Origin: JBGTBD01 sp041749475
GTDB taxonomy: Bacteria; Pseudomonadota; Alphaproteobacteria; Rickettsiales; UBA998
Reading direction: 5' to 3'
Assembly: GCA_041749475.1 (NCBI GenBank)
Contig: JBGTBD010000047.1
Span: 1-44,364 of the forward strand
DNA: 44,364 bases
In this document: one piece after another, positions 27,201-36,406 of the stretch
Layout: each line of letters starts with the position of its first letter
How positions within the stretch are numbered: the first letter of the stretch is position 1
The notes under the pieces: model-generated
Seen by the model: the letters and a program-made list of their open reading frames with translations, nothing else
What the model was told of the DNA's origin: nothing
Database searches by the model: none
Position numbers and translations under genes: made by a program

Positions 27201-30200
27201 CAGATGCAGCAGGCACGGTAGACATCAACGGCTGGGACATCTCTGGAAAATCTTACGACGTGGAAGTATACGGCAGCACCGTCGATTTCACCGGGAATAT
27301 GGTATGGGATCAGGGTAACTCACTGCTGTTCCACTCTCGGGCCGGGGATGTGGCGCTGGATAATGATTTTACGCGCAATGCCGGGACAGCAGGGGATGGA
27401 ACACTCACGTTCAAGGCAAGTGGCAGTATCACAACCTCCGGCACGCGCACCATCACAGCCGCCACCGCAGGCGTCACCGGAAAATTACAAACTATTTTCT
27501 GGTCTGATGCCGAAGCCGTCCCGACGAATAATGGGTATATCTCATTGGTGGATACGACGATTACAACCAATGGCGGCGATGTCGTCATAGCTGGTGGGCT
27601 GGATGATGGAGCGGATATCTTTGCGGCTACGGATGGCACCACTCTTTTACATAATGGTATTGCGGGCGATGGAAGGCCTGACGGTTATGCATGGGGTAAT
27701 GTAACCGTCAATGATGGCGTAACAATCAATAATACGGATATTACCGCGGGGTCTGGCAGCGTAACCATGCGAGGACGCGGACGGAACGCTGCAACCGGCA
27801 CCCAAATTGGTGTCTACATCAACAATACCTCATTAGTGGAGACCACTGATGATACCATAGTGATAGACGGCTATGGAGGTAATGCCGGTTCGGACAATGC
27901 GGGCGTACGGATAGCGGATGCCGGGACGATTATTCGTTCCGATACGGGCAGCATAACTTTGAATGGAACGGGCGGTGACGCGGCCAGCTCCGATAATCAC
28001 GGGGTCTGGGTACAGCTTTCCGCGGCTGTTAATTCTACAACCACCGCCCCAATCAATATTTATGGTAAAGGCGGCAGCGCCGGAGTCTTCAGTTATGGTA
28101 TATTTTTAGGGGATACCACCATTTCTTCCCCTGATGGAGATATACTAATCAAAGGCGTGGGTGCGGGTACGAACAAAAATCAGGGCATCCGCATCAGCAA
28201 CACCAATATTACGTCGAACGGCACGGCGGACATCACCCTCGATGGCACCAAGGGTGCGGGTGGCGCCAGTAATGATTTCAGGGTGCAGGGGGCGACATCC
28301 CTTATCGGCGGAGCGAACGCAACTGGTTTGATTACTGTGGTTACGGATCAAATCGGCATATTCCAAGACGTTTCATTGCAAACGCAAGGGGATGTGAGAA
28401 TATTGCCCCGCACGGCGAGCAGTACTATTGGCGTTTCCGGTGGGACATGCGGCGGATCCTGCAACATACAACTTACGGACGCTATTTTAGCGACCTTCAA
28501 CCCGGATGTGGATGCTAACGGTATCGGCTCCCTCATCATCGGTAACTCTGCCGCCGGAACCGGCACGGTAGACATCAACGGCTGGGATATTTCCGGCAAA
28601 CGGTATGACGTGGAAGTCTATGGCGGCACGGTCGATTTCACCGGGGGCGCGGTGGCGTGGAACATGGATAACTCCCTGCTGTTCAACTCCCGCGTCGGCG
28701 ACATTGCCATCGACCAGGATTTCACCCGCAGCGCCGGCACTGCCGGGGACGGTACGCTGACCTTCAAGGCGGCGGGCAGCATTAGCACTTCCGGAGTACG
28801 TACGATTTCCGCCGCAACTGCTGGCGCTACCGGCAAACTGCATACGATTTTATGGTCAGACGCCGAAGCAGCTCCCAATAGTGATGGGTATATCTCACTG
28901 ACCGATACGACCATTACTTCCAATGGCGGGGATGTCGTGCTCGGTGGTGGATTGGATAACGGAGCGAATGGCGGCGTCGCCAGCGACGGCAGGCCGGATA
29001 ACTTTGCCTGGGGAAATGGCGGGTTGAATGACGGGATTACCCTGAATAACGGCGATATCACCACTGGAGCCGGTAACATCCAGATGTGGGGTAAAGGACA
29101 GAATGGCGGCTCCTTCACGCAATACGGCACCTATATTTATGGTGGCAGCGCGCTGAGCAGCAGCAGCGGGAATATCAGCATTTATGGCATCGGCGGGAAT
29201 GGGACCAATGATAATTACGGTGTCTATCTTTCCGGTAATACCTCCAGCATCACCGCATCATCGAGTGGGCTCATTACGTTAGATGGAACGGGTGGAAATG
29301 GCTCCACTATTGGTAACTTCGGCGTTAAAGTCGATGCAGGAGCCGATATTCTTTCTGATGGCATGGGCCTCGCAGGCGATGGCATTATCGTCAATGGTAC
29401 CGCCGGGACAGGGGGTACATCCCAGAATTATGGCACCCTACTGACCGGAGCCGGAACAACCGTCATCACGCGGGATGGGGACTTACGCATCTCTGGTACC
29501 GGAAAAGGTAGCACGAGCATCAATTATGGTGTGGATGTGGAAACGGGTGCGGTGGTGCGTTCTCAAGGAACCTTTGCCGGTGCCGGTAATATCTACATCA
29601 CCGGCACCGGGGGCAACGGCAATTTCTGGAATTACGGGGTCTATCTCAACGGGGTGGATGCCCAGATAGATAGCGTGGATGGAGACATTACCATCAACGG
29701 TATCGGCGGTTCGGGCACCCTCAGCAATAACCATGGTATCTATTTAAATAACAGCCTCGGGGTTACAGCGACGGGCGACAGCAATATCAGCCTGACCGGC
29801 ACTCGTGGCGATACCAATGCCGGCACTTACGACATCATTACCGCAAACGGCGCACAAAGTCTGGGTGGGGTGAACGCCACCGGCACCTTAAGCCTGACCG
29901 CTAACACTCTCAGTTTCGCCAATCTGACCGCTCAAACACAAAATAACATTCTTATTAAGCCCCGCACTGCTGCAACCAGCATCGGCATTTCAGCAGGAAC
30001 ATGTGGGGGAAGCTGCACGCTGAACATCACCGATGCCATGCTTGCGCAGCTGTTCCCGGATGTGGATGCCAACGGCACCGGCACGCTGATTATCGGCGAT
30101 TCGGCGGCGGGCACCGGCACAGTGGACATCAACGGCTGGGATATTTCAGGCAAGCGCTATGATGTAGAAGTCTATGGCGGGACGGTCGATTTCACCGGGG

Positions 30201-33200
30201 GCGCGGTGACGTGGGACTGGGACAACTCCCTCCTCTTCCATTCCCGTGTCGGCGACATCAACATCGATCAAAGCTTTACCCGCAACGCCGGAACCGCAGG
30301 CGATGGCACGCTAACGTTCAAATCGGCGGCAAATCTCTATACATCCGGATCCCCCAGTATTACTGCCGCCAGCGGCGCGACGTCCGGTAAGCTGGACACC
30401 ATTTTCTGGAGCGATTCAGACAATTCGGCAGAAGGGTATGTCAGCCTCGCCAATCTAACGATCACCACCAACGGCGGCGATCTGGTGGCGGCGGGCGGCT
30501 TGGACGACGGGGCGGATGTGGTAGATTCCTTCGGCGTTATCCAGGCCGATGGCATTGCCGCAGACGGACGGCCGGATAATTACGCCTTAAGTAGCACGAC
30601 TAACGGAGTCAGACTGCAAGGAACCACGATAAACACGGGTTCGGGTGACATAACCATACGCGGCAATCACACCAGTAATGCGGCGCGGGGCATCACCTCC
30701 CTTACCTCGTCGGTCACTTCCGACGGCGGAAAAATTGTTTTAGACGGCAGGGCGACCGCTAACATTGCTATCAATATGGATACGAATACCTATACGAACT
30801 CGACGGGAGACATCTATTTCTCGGCCTGGCGCGATGATGGAAGCTTGGCTTTCAACAACTGGTCAACCAACGTTATTGAGTCTATAGGAAGCGGAAACAT
30901 CCTTCTCGATATGCAGAAAGGGTATTATTATTCCCCTAATGGAAGTGTGAAACGTATTGGAAGCGGCACCATGACGGGCGATATTACGCTAGTCACTGAC
31001 CGGATAGATTTTCTGGATGGCGCAACTGATAGCCTGATCACACGGAATAATATCTACATCATACCCCAAACAGATTCTGCGAGTATTGGCATTTCGGGCG
31101 GCACGTGCGGCGGGTCTTGTAACCTACAGCTTACCGATGCGCGGCTTGCTAATTTTCTTGCGGACTCCGACGCTGACGGCACCGGCTCGCTGATCATCGG
31201 CAGCAGCACGGCGGGCACAGGCACGGTCGATATCAACGGCTGGGATATTTCCGGCAAGCGGTATGACGTGGAAGTCTATGGCGGCACAATCGATTTCACC
31301 GGCGGTACCGTGGCCTGGAACTGGGATAATTCACTCCTATTCAATGCCAGCACCGGTAACATCAATATTAATCAGGATTTCAATCGTAACGCAGGCACTG
31401 CCGGTGACGGCACGCTCACTCTAAAAGCGGTGGGTAACATCACATCGTCGGGAACAAGCACCATCACGGCAGCTAACGCGGGTGCTACGGGTAAGCTGCA
31501 CACTGTCCTATGGAGCGACGCCGACAATAATGGCGCGGGCCTCATCAACCTGACCAACGTCAGCGTCATCACCAACGGGGGAGATTTCGTCGCGGCGGGA
31601 GGGCTGGATGACGGCGCGGACATCCTTGCTGCGGACGGAGCTACGGTGCTTCACAACGGCACGGCCGCTGACGGCCGACCGGACAATTATGCCTGGGGAA
31701 CGAATGCGGGTAGCAATGACGGCATCATCATCGATAATACCGATATCGCCACGGGGGTAGGCAACATCATCATCCGTGGGCATGGTTACAATGAAACCGT
31801 GGGCGCGACGGATTTCAAAATCGGTACGGCCATCTATAATGACTCCGACCTGCTGACCACGTCGGGCAATATCATCATCAACGGCATGGGCGGGGACGGT
31901 AATTCTTACGGTCGCGGGGTGGGTATCTATGACGCGACCACCAGCGTCAGCACCACCAGCGGCGCCATCACGATTGCCGGGCGTGGGGCGACGACGGGCG
32001 GCTCCACACTGCAAGGCGTGATCATTTTCGACGGAGCCACAGTGGAATCCACCGGAACTGGCGCAGGGCTCGGTGCAATCACGGTCAACGGTTTAGGAGG
32101 GACAGGTGCTTCCAACAATGACGGTATCTATCTCAATACAGGTGCATTGATCCGATCTGTTGATGCCAACATCTCCTTCATCGGCCAGCGTGGTACAGGT
32201 ACTGGCTCGGATACAGGCGGCATTTCCATTCTTGCCGGCAGTAAAATTACCTCCTCCGGCACGGGGGCAAATGCGGCGAATATTACGCTAAACGGCAGCG
32301 GCGGTAATAATACGGGAGGCTCTACTTCGGGGATACTCCTCTCCGGCACCGGCTCTGAGATCCGGACGGTGGACGGAGATGTTTCCCTCACCGGAACCGG
32401 AGGCAATGCGGGTTCGGATAATTACGGTGTCATGATCAATGGCGGTACACTCGTTTCCACCGGAGTCGGCGCAAGCGCCGGACATATTACCCTCAACGGC
32501 ACTGGGGGTACGGGAACCTCAAACAACCGTGGTGCAAATCTCACTTCCGCTACCCTCACCGCCGTAGACGGGGCCATCCAGATCACGGGACAGGCGAACG
32601 GCACGGGAGGGGATAATGCAGGCATCTATGCGTTGAACAGCACCATCTCCTCTACTGGCACTGGGATGAATGCCGCTACCATCACCCTCAGCGGAACGGG
32701 CAGTGATGGCGGATCGAACAGTAACGGCATTGTCCTTAATCACTCCGACATTGCCACCGTCGACGGCAACATGTCCCTGACGGGTGTGGCGGGAGATGAT
32801 GCGGCGGGCGGCAGCAATATCGGGATCTGGCTTACCTCCAACTCCGGCCTCACCTCCACTGGCCTTGCCGGGGACGGGGGAACCATCACGCTGCATGGCA
32901 CTGGCGGCGCGGGAGCAGATTTCAATACCGGTATCCATATGATTTCACTGGGCACAGGCATCTCATCCGCCTATGGCGATATCTCTCTAACGGGGATCGC
33001 GGGAGCGGGGAGCACCACAGAAAATAACGGGATCAAAACCGAAAGCGAAGTCACCATCACATCTACGGGGACAGGGCCAAGCGCGGCGAATATCACTCTC
33101 AACGGCACAGCGGGGACAGGAACGAGCAGTAACCTCGGATTGTACATAAGCGATACGGATATATCCGTAGTCGACGGAGACCTCTCCCTCACCGGCATCG

Positions 33201-36200
33201 GCAAAGGTAGCGGCATCAATAACCATGGGGTTATGTTTATGGCAGGCTCCAGCGTTGTCTCCACCGGTGCAGGGGCTGGCGCGGGCACCATCAGCGTCAA
33301 CGGCACAGGGGGCGACGGTACATACAATAATATCGGGTTCTACAATACGGCGGGGTCTACCCTCACCTCAGCGGACGGGAATATCTCCATCACCGGGCAA
33401 GGCGGACTGCTGGCTACGGACTATGGTAATTACGGTGTCTGGACCAATGCAGGTATCAGCACCACTGGCACAGGGAACATCACCTTGCTCGGAACGGGCG
33501 GCGGCAGCGTAGCGGCAACCAATTTCAATGACGGCGTCTACATGAACAGCGCACTTTCCACGGTGAACGGGAATATCTCGATCACTGGGCATGGCAGCGC
33601 CAATGCAACCGGACATGGGCAGATCGGTGCATATATCGAAGGCACGGCCATCTCCACTGGCACCGGGAACATCACCATCGCCGGGAATGGCGGCGACAAC
33701 GGAACCGACCGCAACTGGGGAACATATATCACCGGCGGTGCAACGCGCGTCGAAGTGAAGGACGGTGCGTTGCAGGTCACGGGGCAAGGCGGTGACGGTA
33801 GCGCCGAAAGAAACTATGGGATATTCGCCGATGGCGGAGCCAGATTACTTTCCACCGGAACCGGCGCCACTGCTGGCACTATCACACTGAACGGTACGGG
33901 CGGGGCTGGAACATTCGAAAACTACGGTATTTATACCACGGGCGCGGGCACGTTGATTGAAGCATCGGACGGCGCTATCTCACTTACCGGACAAGGTTCG
34001 GGAACGGGGGTTTATAACCGAGGCATACAGATGTCGAGCTCCTCCGTAGTGCGCTCGACTGGTACTGGTGCATCGGCGGGGAATATCACTATGCACGGTA
34101 CGGGGGGCACTGGTTCCGGGGAAAAAACCACCGGCATTGAGATTAATGATTCCATTGTGACTGCGGTCGATGGCGACATCCTAATTGAAGGAACAGGCGC
34201 GGCGAACAGCACCAACTGGCATGCCGTTGGAATCAATATTGCTGGCGGCAGTGCTGTTATCTCCTCTACAGGAACAGGCAATAGTGCCGGAAATATTACC
34301 ATCAACGGAACAGGCGGGACGGGTGGCATTTTAGGGGATGAAGGAACCAGAATAGGATGGGGCGCAGAAATACGCACCATCGACGGAGATATCGCCATCA
34401 CCGGAACGGGTCAAAACACTCAAGAATCCCATGGCGTGTGGATGAATTGGGGAGCGAAAGTCATTTCCACGGGAACCGGAGCAAACGCGGGGAATATTTC
34501 CATTACCGGCACCGGCGGAAGCGGCAATAGTTCACATGGTGTCTGGTTAGGAAATGATGGTGTGAATACCAGAGTCACTTCCGTCGATGGGGATGTGACA
34601 GTCAACGGGACAACCACAGGAACGGGCTCCGGTATCAAATTCAATGATGAGGCCGATATCGTAACAACAGGAGATGCCAATATCTCTCTTACCGGAAATA
34701 GTGGATTGGCAGGCGTCGCAGATCTGGAATTCCTGGGTGCAGGGGGCTTTACAACCGGAACCTCCAGCCTTGGCGGCGCAGGGGCTACAGGAACCATCAG
34801 TTTGATCGGGAATACCATTCAGGCTAACAATCTTGATGCCAGAACCAATAATAATATCATTGTCAAAGCGCGTTCCGAGCCTACCAGTATTGGTGTCAGC
34901 GGCGGCGCAGGCACGCTCCAAATAACCGATTCCCTCCTGTCGATGCTTTTCGCTGATAACGACGGTAACGGAACGGGCTCGCTCATCATCGGCGACAGTA
35001 CGGATGCGACCGGGGCGGTGGATATCAATGGCTGGGATGTGACGGGCAAGACGTTCGACGTCGAGGTATATGGCGGGAGCGTCGGCTTCACAGGCGGGGC
35101 GGTGACGTGGAACCAGAATAACGACCTCTCCTTCACGGCACGCGCCGGGGATATCGCCATCGGGCAGGCGCTGACCAAATCGGGCGGGGCAGCTTCCAAC
35201 CTCACCTTCAACGCCACCGGAGCCATTGCGCAGACCGCTGCCATCACTTCCTCATCGGGCGCGGTGAACGTGGTCATGGACAGCGACACCAACAGCAGCA
35301 GTGCGGAAAGCATCAGCCTCGGCAGCAGCATCGCCAGCAACGGCGGAAGCGTGACCTTCTCCGACCCCGTCCTCCTTACGGGAGCGACCAGTATCTCCAG
35401 CGGTGCGGGGCAGATCAGCTTCAGTGGAACCATCAACGGGGCGCAAAGCCTGAACCTCACCTCCACGGGCGATATCGCGTTCGGCGGCATTGTGGGCGGC
35501 AGCACGCCGCTTGGCGCCGTGACCCTCACCGACTTCCACGACATCACCACCGCCTATAACTTCTCCGCCGCATCCCTCACCATCAGCGGTGCGACGGGAG
35601 AGGTAGACTTCTCCCATCTCGTCACCACGGGTGATATCGACATCGACGCAGTAGGGAACATCTCCGGGTTCTATCAGGGGGATGACGGGATACTCCATGC
35701 CGGTCTGGCAGGCGATATCAACGCAACGGTCACGTTCAATACGCTCGACATCACCGGGCAGAGCGCGACACTTCTCGCCGGGAATATTGGTGCGGCGGGT
35801 GTCGCCGATCAGGATATGGCCAACCGCATCTCCATTGGCGGGGTTCTCTATCCTACATTGATTGCCGATCCTGACTATACTTTCGCTACTTACGTCATCG
35901 CTACCGCACCCTCTGGCGGCGGCGGTGGTGGTGGCGGTGGTGGCGGCTCCAGTAGCGGTGGCAGCTCTTCCGGCGGAAATGTTCCGGGAACACTTCCTCC
36001 TATCACCCCCCCTATTCTGCCGGGATCCTCCAGCAGCGGCGGCAGTAGCAGTGGCGGCACTACCGGTGGCGTATTAAATCCGTATTTCCCCGGCGGGTAT
36101 CTCCCGGGTGGTGCCGTTTCCAACATGTCATTCTTCATGGATCTGTCACGTCTGCTTGAAATCGTACCTCCAACGCAAATCGACACGACTTTCTCGCAGG

Positions 36201-36358
36201 AGGGTGGAGAAAGCAGTGCACAACAGCAAGATACGCTAGTGGTCGAAAACCTGTCGATTACCCCTGAAGAGGATTCAGCAGTAGAGGATGCATCCGATTC
36301 TATGGGCATCTATACTCTCTCACCCGCTCTGCGAAAGCGGTTGAATATTCAACAATAA
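24233..36358 (+). CDS. Giant TpsA filamentous-hemagglutinin-like exoprotein
   Basis: About 4,041 residues. ATG 24233 gives a proper signal peptide (MKHRDLRGMFRWSTALCIVP, then GVVFA); ATG 24212 adds seven hydrophobic residues and is less likely. A TPS secretion domain follows, with the NPNG signature (LMNPNGVVFG, about residues 105-114) and DVSGLVATS. The rest is a very long predicted right-handed beta-helix built from coils like TSTGTGAxAGNITLNGTGG and SVDGDISITGxG, arranged in larger repeats listed separately. Near the C-terminus a Gly11/SSSGG linker with a Pro-rich stretch (PGTLPPITPPILPG) leads to a non-repetitive tail ending LSPALRKRLNIQQ. It should be a surface or secreted adhesin/filament exported by the adjacent TpsB. 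No toxin domain is seen. The only cysteines in the mature chain are three CGGSC pairs. Confidence 0.93.
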   Translation: MKHRDLRGMFRWSTALCIVPGVVFAAPTGGVVSAGDAAIAQTGPYTIVNQNTDRAIIEWQGFDVGKTEAVTFHQPSAGAVILNRIHDQKPSDIQGSITANGHVMLMNPNGVVFGKDSKVDVSGLVATSTDTTTSDFMGGGALKLTRPGNAGAAIVNEGSITAKESGIVALVAPHVVNNGIITATMGKAQLAGADTATVDLYGDGLLNIAVTDKTTATSVTHNGVITAGQVALTAAQASHIVSSTVNTQGIIQASHARRDASGQIVFGGDVDISGRDITLGTGTNIHANGIHGGGNIRVGGDYQGKQIALGRENHTNLANAQHVTIAKQTHISASATHSGDGGKVIVWADDTTQFGGKIDAKAGTWWGNGGLVETSGKNMLGVTGIADASSLNGRAGTWLLDPRDVTISGAGAYSVNSSGETVDPGSDSFTILDSSISTALTNGNNVTITTGTTGGQTGNITLDNANITKTGGANATLTLKADDSILTNGTNSISSSMGALNVILWADAEAVPNNSGSISLTNTAITTNGGDVVLGGGLDNGANGGIAADGRPDNYAWGNAANDDGISLNNGDITAGAGSITLLGHGHNNAANDQQYGVNLTNGSFLSTASEGNITFLGVGGSGTNDNLGVNIADNGTVLEVVDGNITLTGQGSGTGDDASGIGMSTSSIVRSTGVGAAAGNITMLGTGGANSDWSSGGIGINGATVTTIDGDISLQGTGGANMTGWNGIGVYLASGTISSTGTGNDAGNITLNGIGGPNGVLGSEGVRISWGGQITTVDGDISITGVGQAVQESHGFWMSWGGKIISTGTGAGAGNISITGTTGNSYGGFGILLGNDGNGTYISSVDGDVSLSGTTAGWTGAPFTLGGIRLSDEADILTTGDANITLTGNGGASANDLEFITAGSFSSGTASLGGASATGLITLIGNTLNAENLDAKTQGNIIVKARTEPTTVGVSGGVGTLQITDAVIGMLHADVDTNGTGSLIIGDSTDAAGTVDINGWDISGKSYDVEVYGSTVDFTGNMVWDQGNSLLFHSRAGDVALDNDFTRNAGTAGDGTLTFKASGSITTSGTRTITAATAGVTGKLQTIFWSDAEAVPTNNGYISLVDTTITTNGGDVVIAGGLDDGADIFAATDGTTLLHNGIAGDGRPDGYAWGNVTVNDGVTINNTDITAGSGSVTMRGRGRNAATGTQIGVYINNTSLVETTDDTIVIDGYGGNAGSDNAGVRIADAGTIIRSDTGSITLNGTGGDAASSDNHGVWVQLSAAVNSTTTAPINIYGKGGSAGVFSYGIFLGDTTISSPDGDILIKGVGAGTNKNQGIRISNTNITSNGTADITLDGTKGAGGASNDFRVQGATSLIGGANATGLITVVTDQIGIFQDVSLQTQGDVRILPRTASSTIGVSGGTCGGSCNIQLTDAILATFNPDVDANGIGSLIIGNSAAGTGTVDINGWDISGKRYDVEVYGGTVDFTGGAVAWNMDNSLLFNSRVGDIAIDQDFTRSAGTAGDGTLTFKAAGSISTSGVRTISAATAGATGKLHTILWSDAEAAPNSDGYISLTDTTITSNGGDVVLGGGLDNGANGGVASDGRPDNFAWGNGGLNDGITLNNGDITTGAGNIQMWGKGQNGGSFTQYGTYIYGGSALSSSSGNISIYGIGGNGTNDNYGVYLSGNTSSITASSSGLITLDGTGGNGSTIGNFGVKVDAGADILSDGMGLAGDGIIVNGTAGTGGTSQNYGTLLTGAGTTVITRDGDLRISGTGKGSTSINYGVDVETGAVVRSQGTFAGAGNIYITGTGGNGNFWNYGVYLNGVDAQIDSVDGDITINGIGGSGTLSNNHGIYLNNSLGVTATGDSNISLTGTRGDTNAGTYDIITANGAQSLGGVNATGTLSLTANTLSFANLTAQTQNNILIKPRTAATSIGISAGTCGGSCTLNITDAMLAQLFPDVDANGTGTLIIGDSAAGTGTVDINGWDISGKRYDVEVYGGTVDFTGGAVTWDWDNSLLFHSRVGDINIDQSFTRNAGTAGDGTLTFKSAANLYTSGSPSITAASGATSGKLDTIFWSDSDNSAEGYVSLANLTITTNGGDLVAAGGLDDGADVVDSFGVIQADGIAADGRPDNYALSSTTNGVRLQGTTINTGSGDITIRGNHTSNAARGITSLTSSVTSDGGKIVLDGRATANIAINMDTNTYTNSTGDIYFSAWRDDGSLAFNNWSTNVIESIGSGNILLDMQKGYYYSPNGSVKRIGSGTMTGDITLVTDRIDFLDGATDSLITRNNIYIIPQTDSASIGISGGTCGGSCNLQLTDARLANFLADSDADGTGSLIIGSSTAGTGTVDINGWDISGKRYDVEVYGGTIDFTGGTVAWNWDNSLLFNASTGNININQDFNRNAGTAGDGTLTLKAVGNITSSGTSTITAANAGATGKLHTVLWSDADNNGAGLINLTNVSVITNGGDFVAAGGLDDGADILAADGATVLHNGTAADGRPDNYAWGTNAGSNDGIIIDNTDIATGVGNIIIRGHGYNETVGATDFKIGTAIYNDSDLLTTSGNIIINGMGGDGNSYGRGVGIYDATTSVSTTSGAITIAGRGATTGGSTLQGVIIFDGATVESTGTGAGLGAITVNGLGGTGASNNDGIYLNTGALIRSVDANISFIGQRGTGTGSDTGGISILAGSKITSSGTGANAANITLNGSGGNNTGGSTSGILLSGTGSEIRTVDGDVSLTGTGGNAGSDNYGVMINGGTLVSTGVGASAGHITLNGTGGTGTSNNRGANLTSATLTAVDGAIQITGQANGTGGDNAGIYALNSTISSTGTGMNAATITLSGTGSDGGSNSNGIVLNHSDIATVDGNMSLTGVAGDDAAGGSNIGIWLTSNSGLTSTGLAGDGGTITLHGTGGAGADFNTGIHMISLGTGISSAYGDISLTGIAGAGSTTENNGIKTESEVTITSTGTGPSAANITLNGTAGTGTSSNLGLYISDTDISVVDGDLSLTGIGKGSGINNHGVMFMAGSSVVSTGAGAGAGTISVNGTGGDGTYNNIGFYNTAGSTLTSADGNISITGQGGLLATDYGNYGVWTNAGISTTGTGNITLLGTGGGSVAATNFNDGVYMNSALSTVNGNISITGHGSANATGHGQIGAYIEGTAISTGTGNITIAGNGGDNGTDRNWGTYITGGATRVEVKDGALQVTGQGGDGSAERNYGIFADGGARLLSTGTGATAGTITLNGTGGAGTFENYGIYTTGAGTLIEASDGAISLTGQGSGTGVYNRGIQMSSSSVVRSTGTGASAGNITMHGTGGTGSGEKTTGIEINDSIVTAVDGDILIEGTGAANSTNWHAVGINIAGGSAVISSTGTGNSAGNITINGTGGTGGILGDEGTRIGWGAEIRTIDGDIAITGTGQNTQESHGVWMNWGAKVISTGTGANAGNISITGTGGSGNSSHGVWLGNDGVNTRVTSVDGDVTVNGTTTGTGSGIKFNDEADIVTTGDANISLTGNSGLAGVADLEFLGAGGFTTGTSSLGGAGATGTISLIGNTIQANNLDARTNNNIIVKARSEPTSIGVSGGAGTLQITDSLLSMLFADNDGNGTGSLIIGDSTDATGAVDINGWDVTGKTFDVEVYGGSVGFTGGAVTWNQNNDLSFTARAGDIAIGQALTKSGGAASNLTFNATGAIAQTAAITSSSGAVNVVMDSDTNSSSAESISLGSSIASNGGSVTFSDPVLLTGATSISSGAGQISFSGTINGAQSLNLTSTGDIAFGGIVGGSTPLGAVTLTDFHDITTAYNFSAASLTISGATGEVDFSHLVTTGDIDIDAVGNISGFYQGDDGILHAGLAGDINATVTFNTLDITGQSATLLAGNIGAAGVADQDMANRISIGGVLYPTLIADPDYTFATYVIATAPSGGGGGGGGGGGSSSGGSSSGGNVPGTLPPITPPILPGSSSSGGSSSGGTTGGVLNPYFPGGYLPGGAVSNMSFFMDLSRLLEIVPPTQIDTTFSQEGGESSAQQQDTLVVENLSITPEEDSAVEDASDSMGIYTLSPALRKRLNIQQ
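25640..26000 (+). repeat. tpsA block X, first (5') half copy
   Basis: Encodes the X half of the super-repeat (WADAEAVPNNSGSISLTN, NGGDVVLGGGLDNGANGG, ADGRPDNYAWGN). The Y half that normally precedes it is absent; the N-terminal TPS region abuts instead. Confidence 0.75.
26162..27249 (+). repeat. tpsA 1.08-kb direct duplication, copy 1
   Basis: The encoded segments align in order with 33970-35049: SSIVRSTGVGAAAGNIT, VQESHGFWMSWGGKIIST, DEADILTTGDANITLTGN, NIIVKARTEPTTVGVSGG, VDINGWDISGK. The two copies have nearly equal length. Their DNA has diverged mostly at third codon positions, so the duplication is not recent or is under purifying selection. Confidence 0.8.
27085..27780 (+). repeat. tpsA super-repeat YX, copy 1
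   Basis: Order of motifs: TVGVSGGVGTLQITD, TGSLIIGDS, VDINGWDISGK (27218), NAGTAGDGTLTFKASGSI, TIFWSDAEAVPTNNGYISL, GDGRPDGYAWGN. It lacks the CGGSC insertion seen in copies 2-4. Confidence 0.8.
28426..29097 (+). repeat. tpsA super-repeat YX, copy 2 (with CGGSC)
   Basis: IGVSGGTCGGSCNIQLTD (cysteines at 28448-28462), VDINGWDISGK (28568), TILWSDAEAAPNSDGYISL, SDGRPDNFAWGN. Same order as copy 1 but with the cysteine-pair insertion. Confidence 0.8.
29977..30660 (+). repeat. tpsA super-repeat YX, copy 3 (with CGGSC)
   Basis: IGISAGTCGGSCTLNITD (cysteines at 30002-30016), VDINGWDISGK (30122), TIFWSDSDNSAEGYVSL, ADGRPDNYAL. The X half is more diverged and lacks the WGN ending. Confidence 0.8.
31078..31790 (+). 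repeat. tpsA super-repeat YX, copy 4 (with CGGSC)
   Basis: IGISGGTCGGSCNLQLTD (cysteines at 31106-31120), VDINGWDISGK (31226), TVLWSDADNNGAGLINL, ADGRPDNYAWGT. Followed by the longest run of short STGTG/VDGD coils (about 2.2 kb). Confidence 0.8.
33970..35049 (+). repeat. tpsA 1.08-kb direct duplication, copy 2
   Basis: Counterpart of 26162-27249, 7.8 kb away: SSVVRSTGTGASAGNIT, TQESHGVWMNWGAKVIST, DEADIVTTGDANISLTGN, NIIVKARSEPTSIGVSGG, VDINGWDVTGK. Confidence 0.8.
34885..35190 (+). repeat. tpsA block Y, last (3') half copy
   Basis: SIGVSGGAGTLQITDSL, VDINGWDVTGK (35018), then NNDLSFTARAGDIAIGQ. The X half is missing; unique C-terminal sequence follows. Like copy 1 it lacks CGGSC. Confidence 0.75.
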
Positions 36359-36406
36359 CTACTCATTACGTATAAACGTGTAAATGCGCAGAGCATCAGT
36401 GGCACT

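Noticed and set aside
19700..35200. CRISPR-like periodicity in the RTX and tpsA regions
   Set aside because: The periodicity follows codons of protein repeats, with degenerate third positions and no constant repeat/spacer structure; no cas gene is present.
34819..35550. Long antisense frames within tpsA, e.g. 243 codons
   Set aside because: Pro/Val/Ser-rich products repeated antisense to each coil block are mirror images of the Gly/Thr/Asn repeats, not genes.
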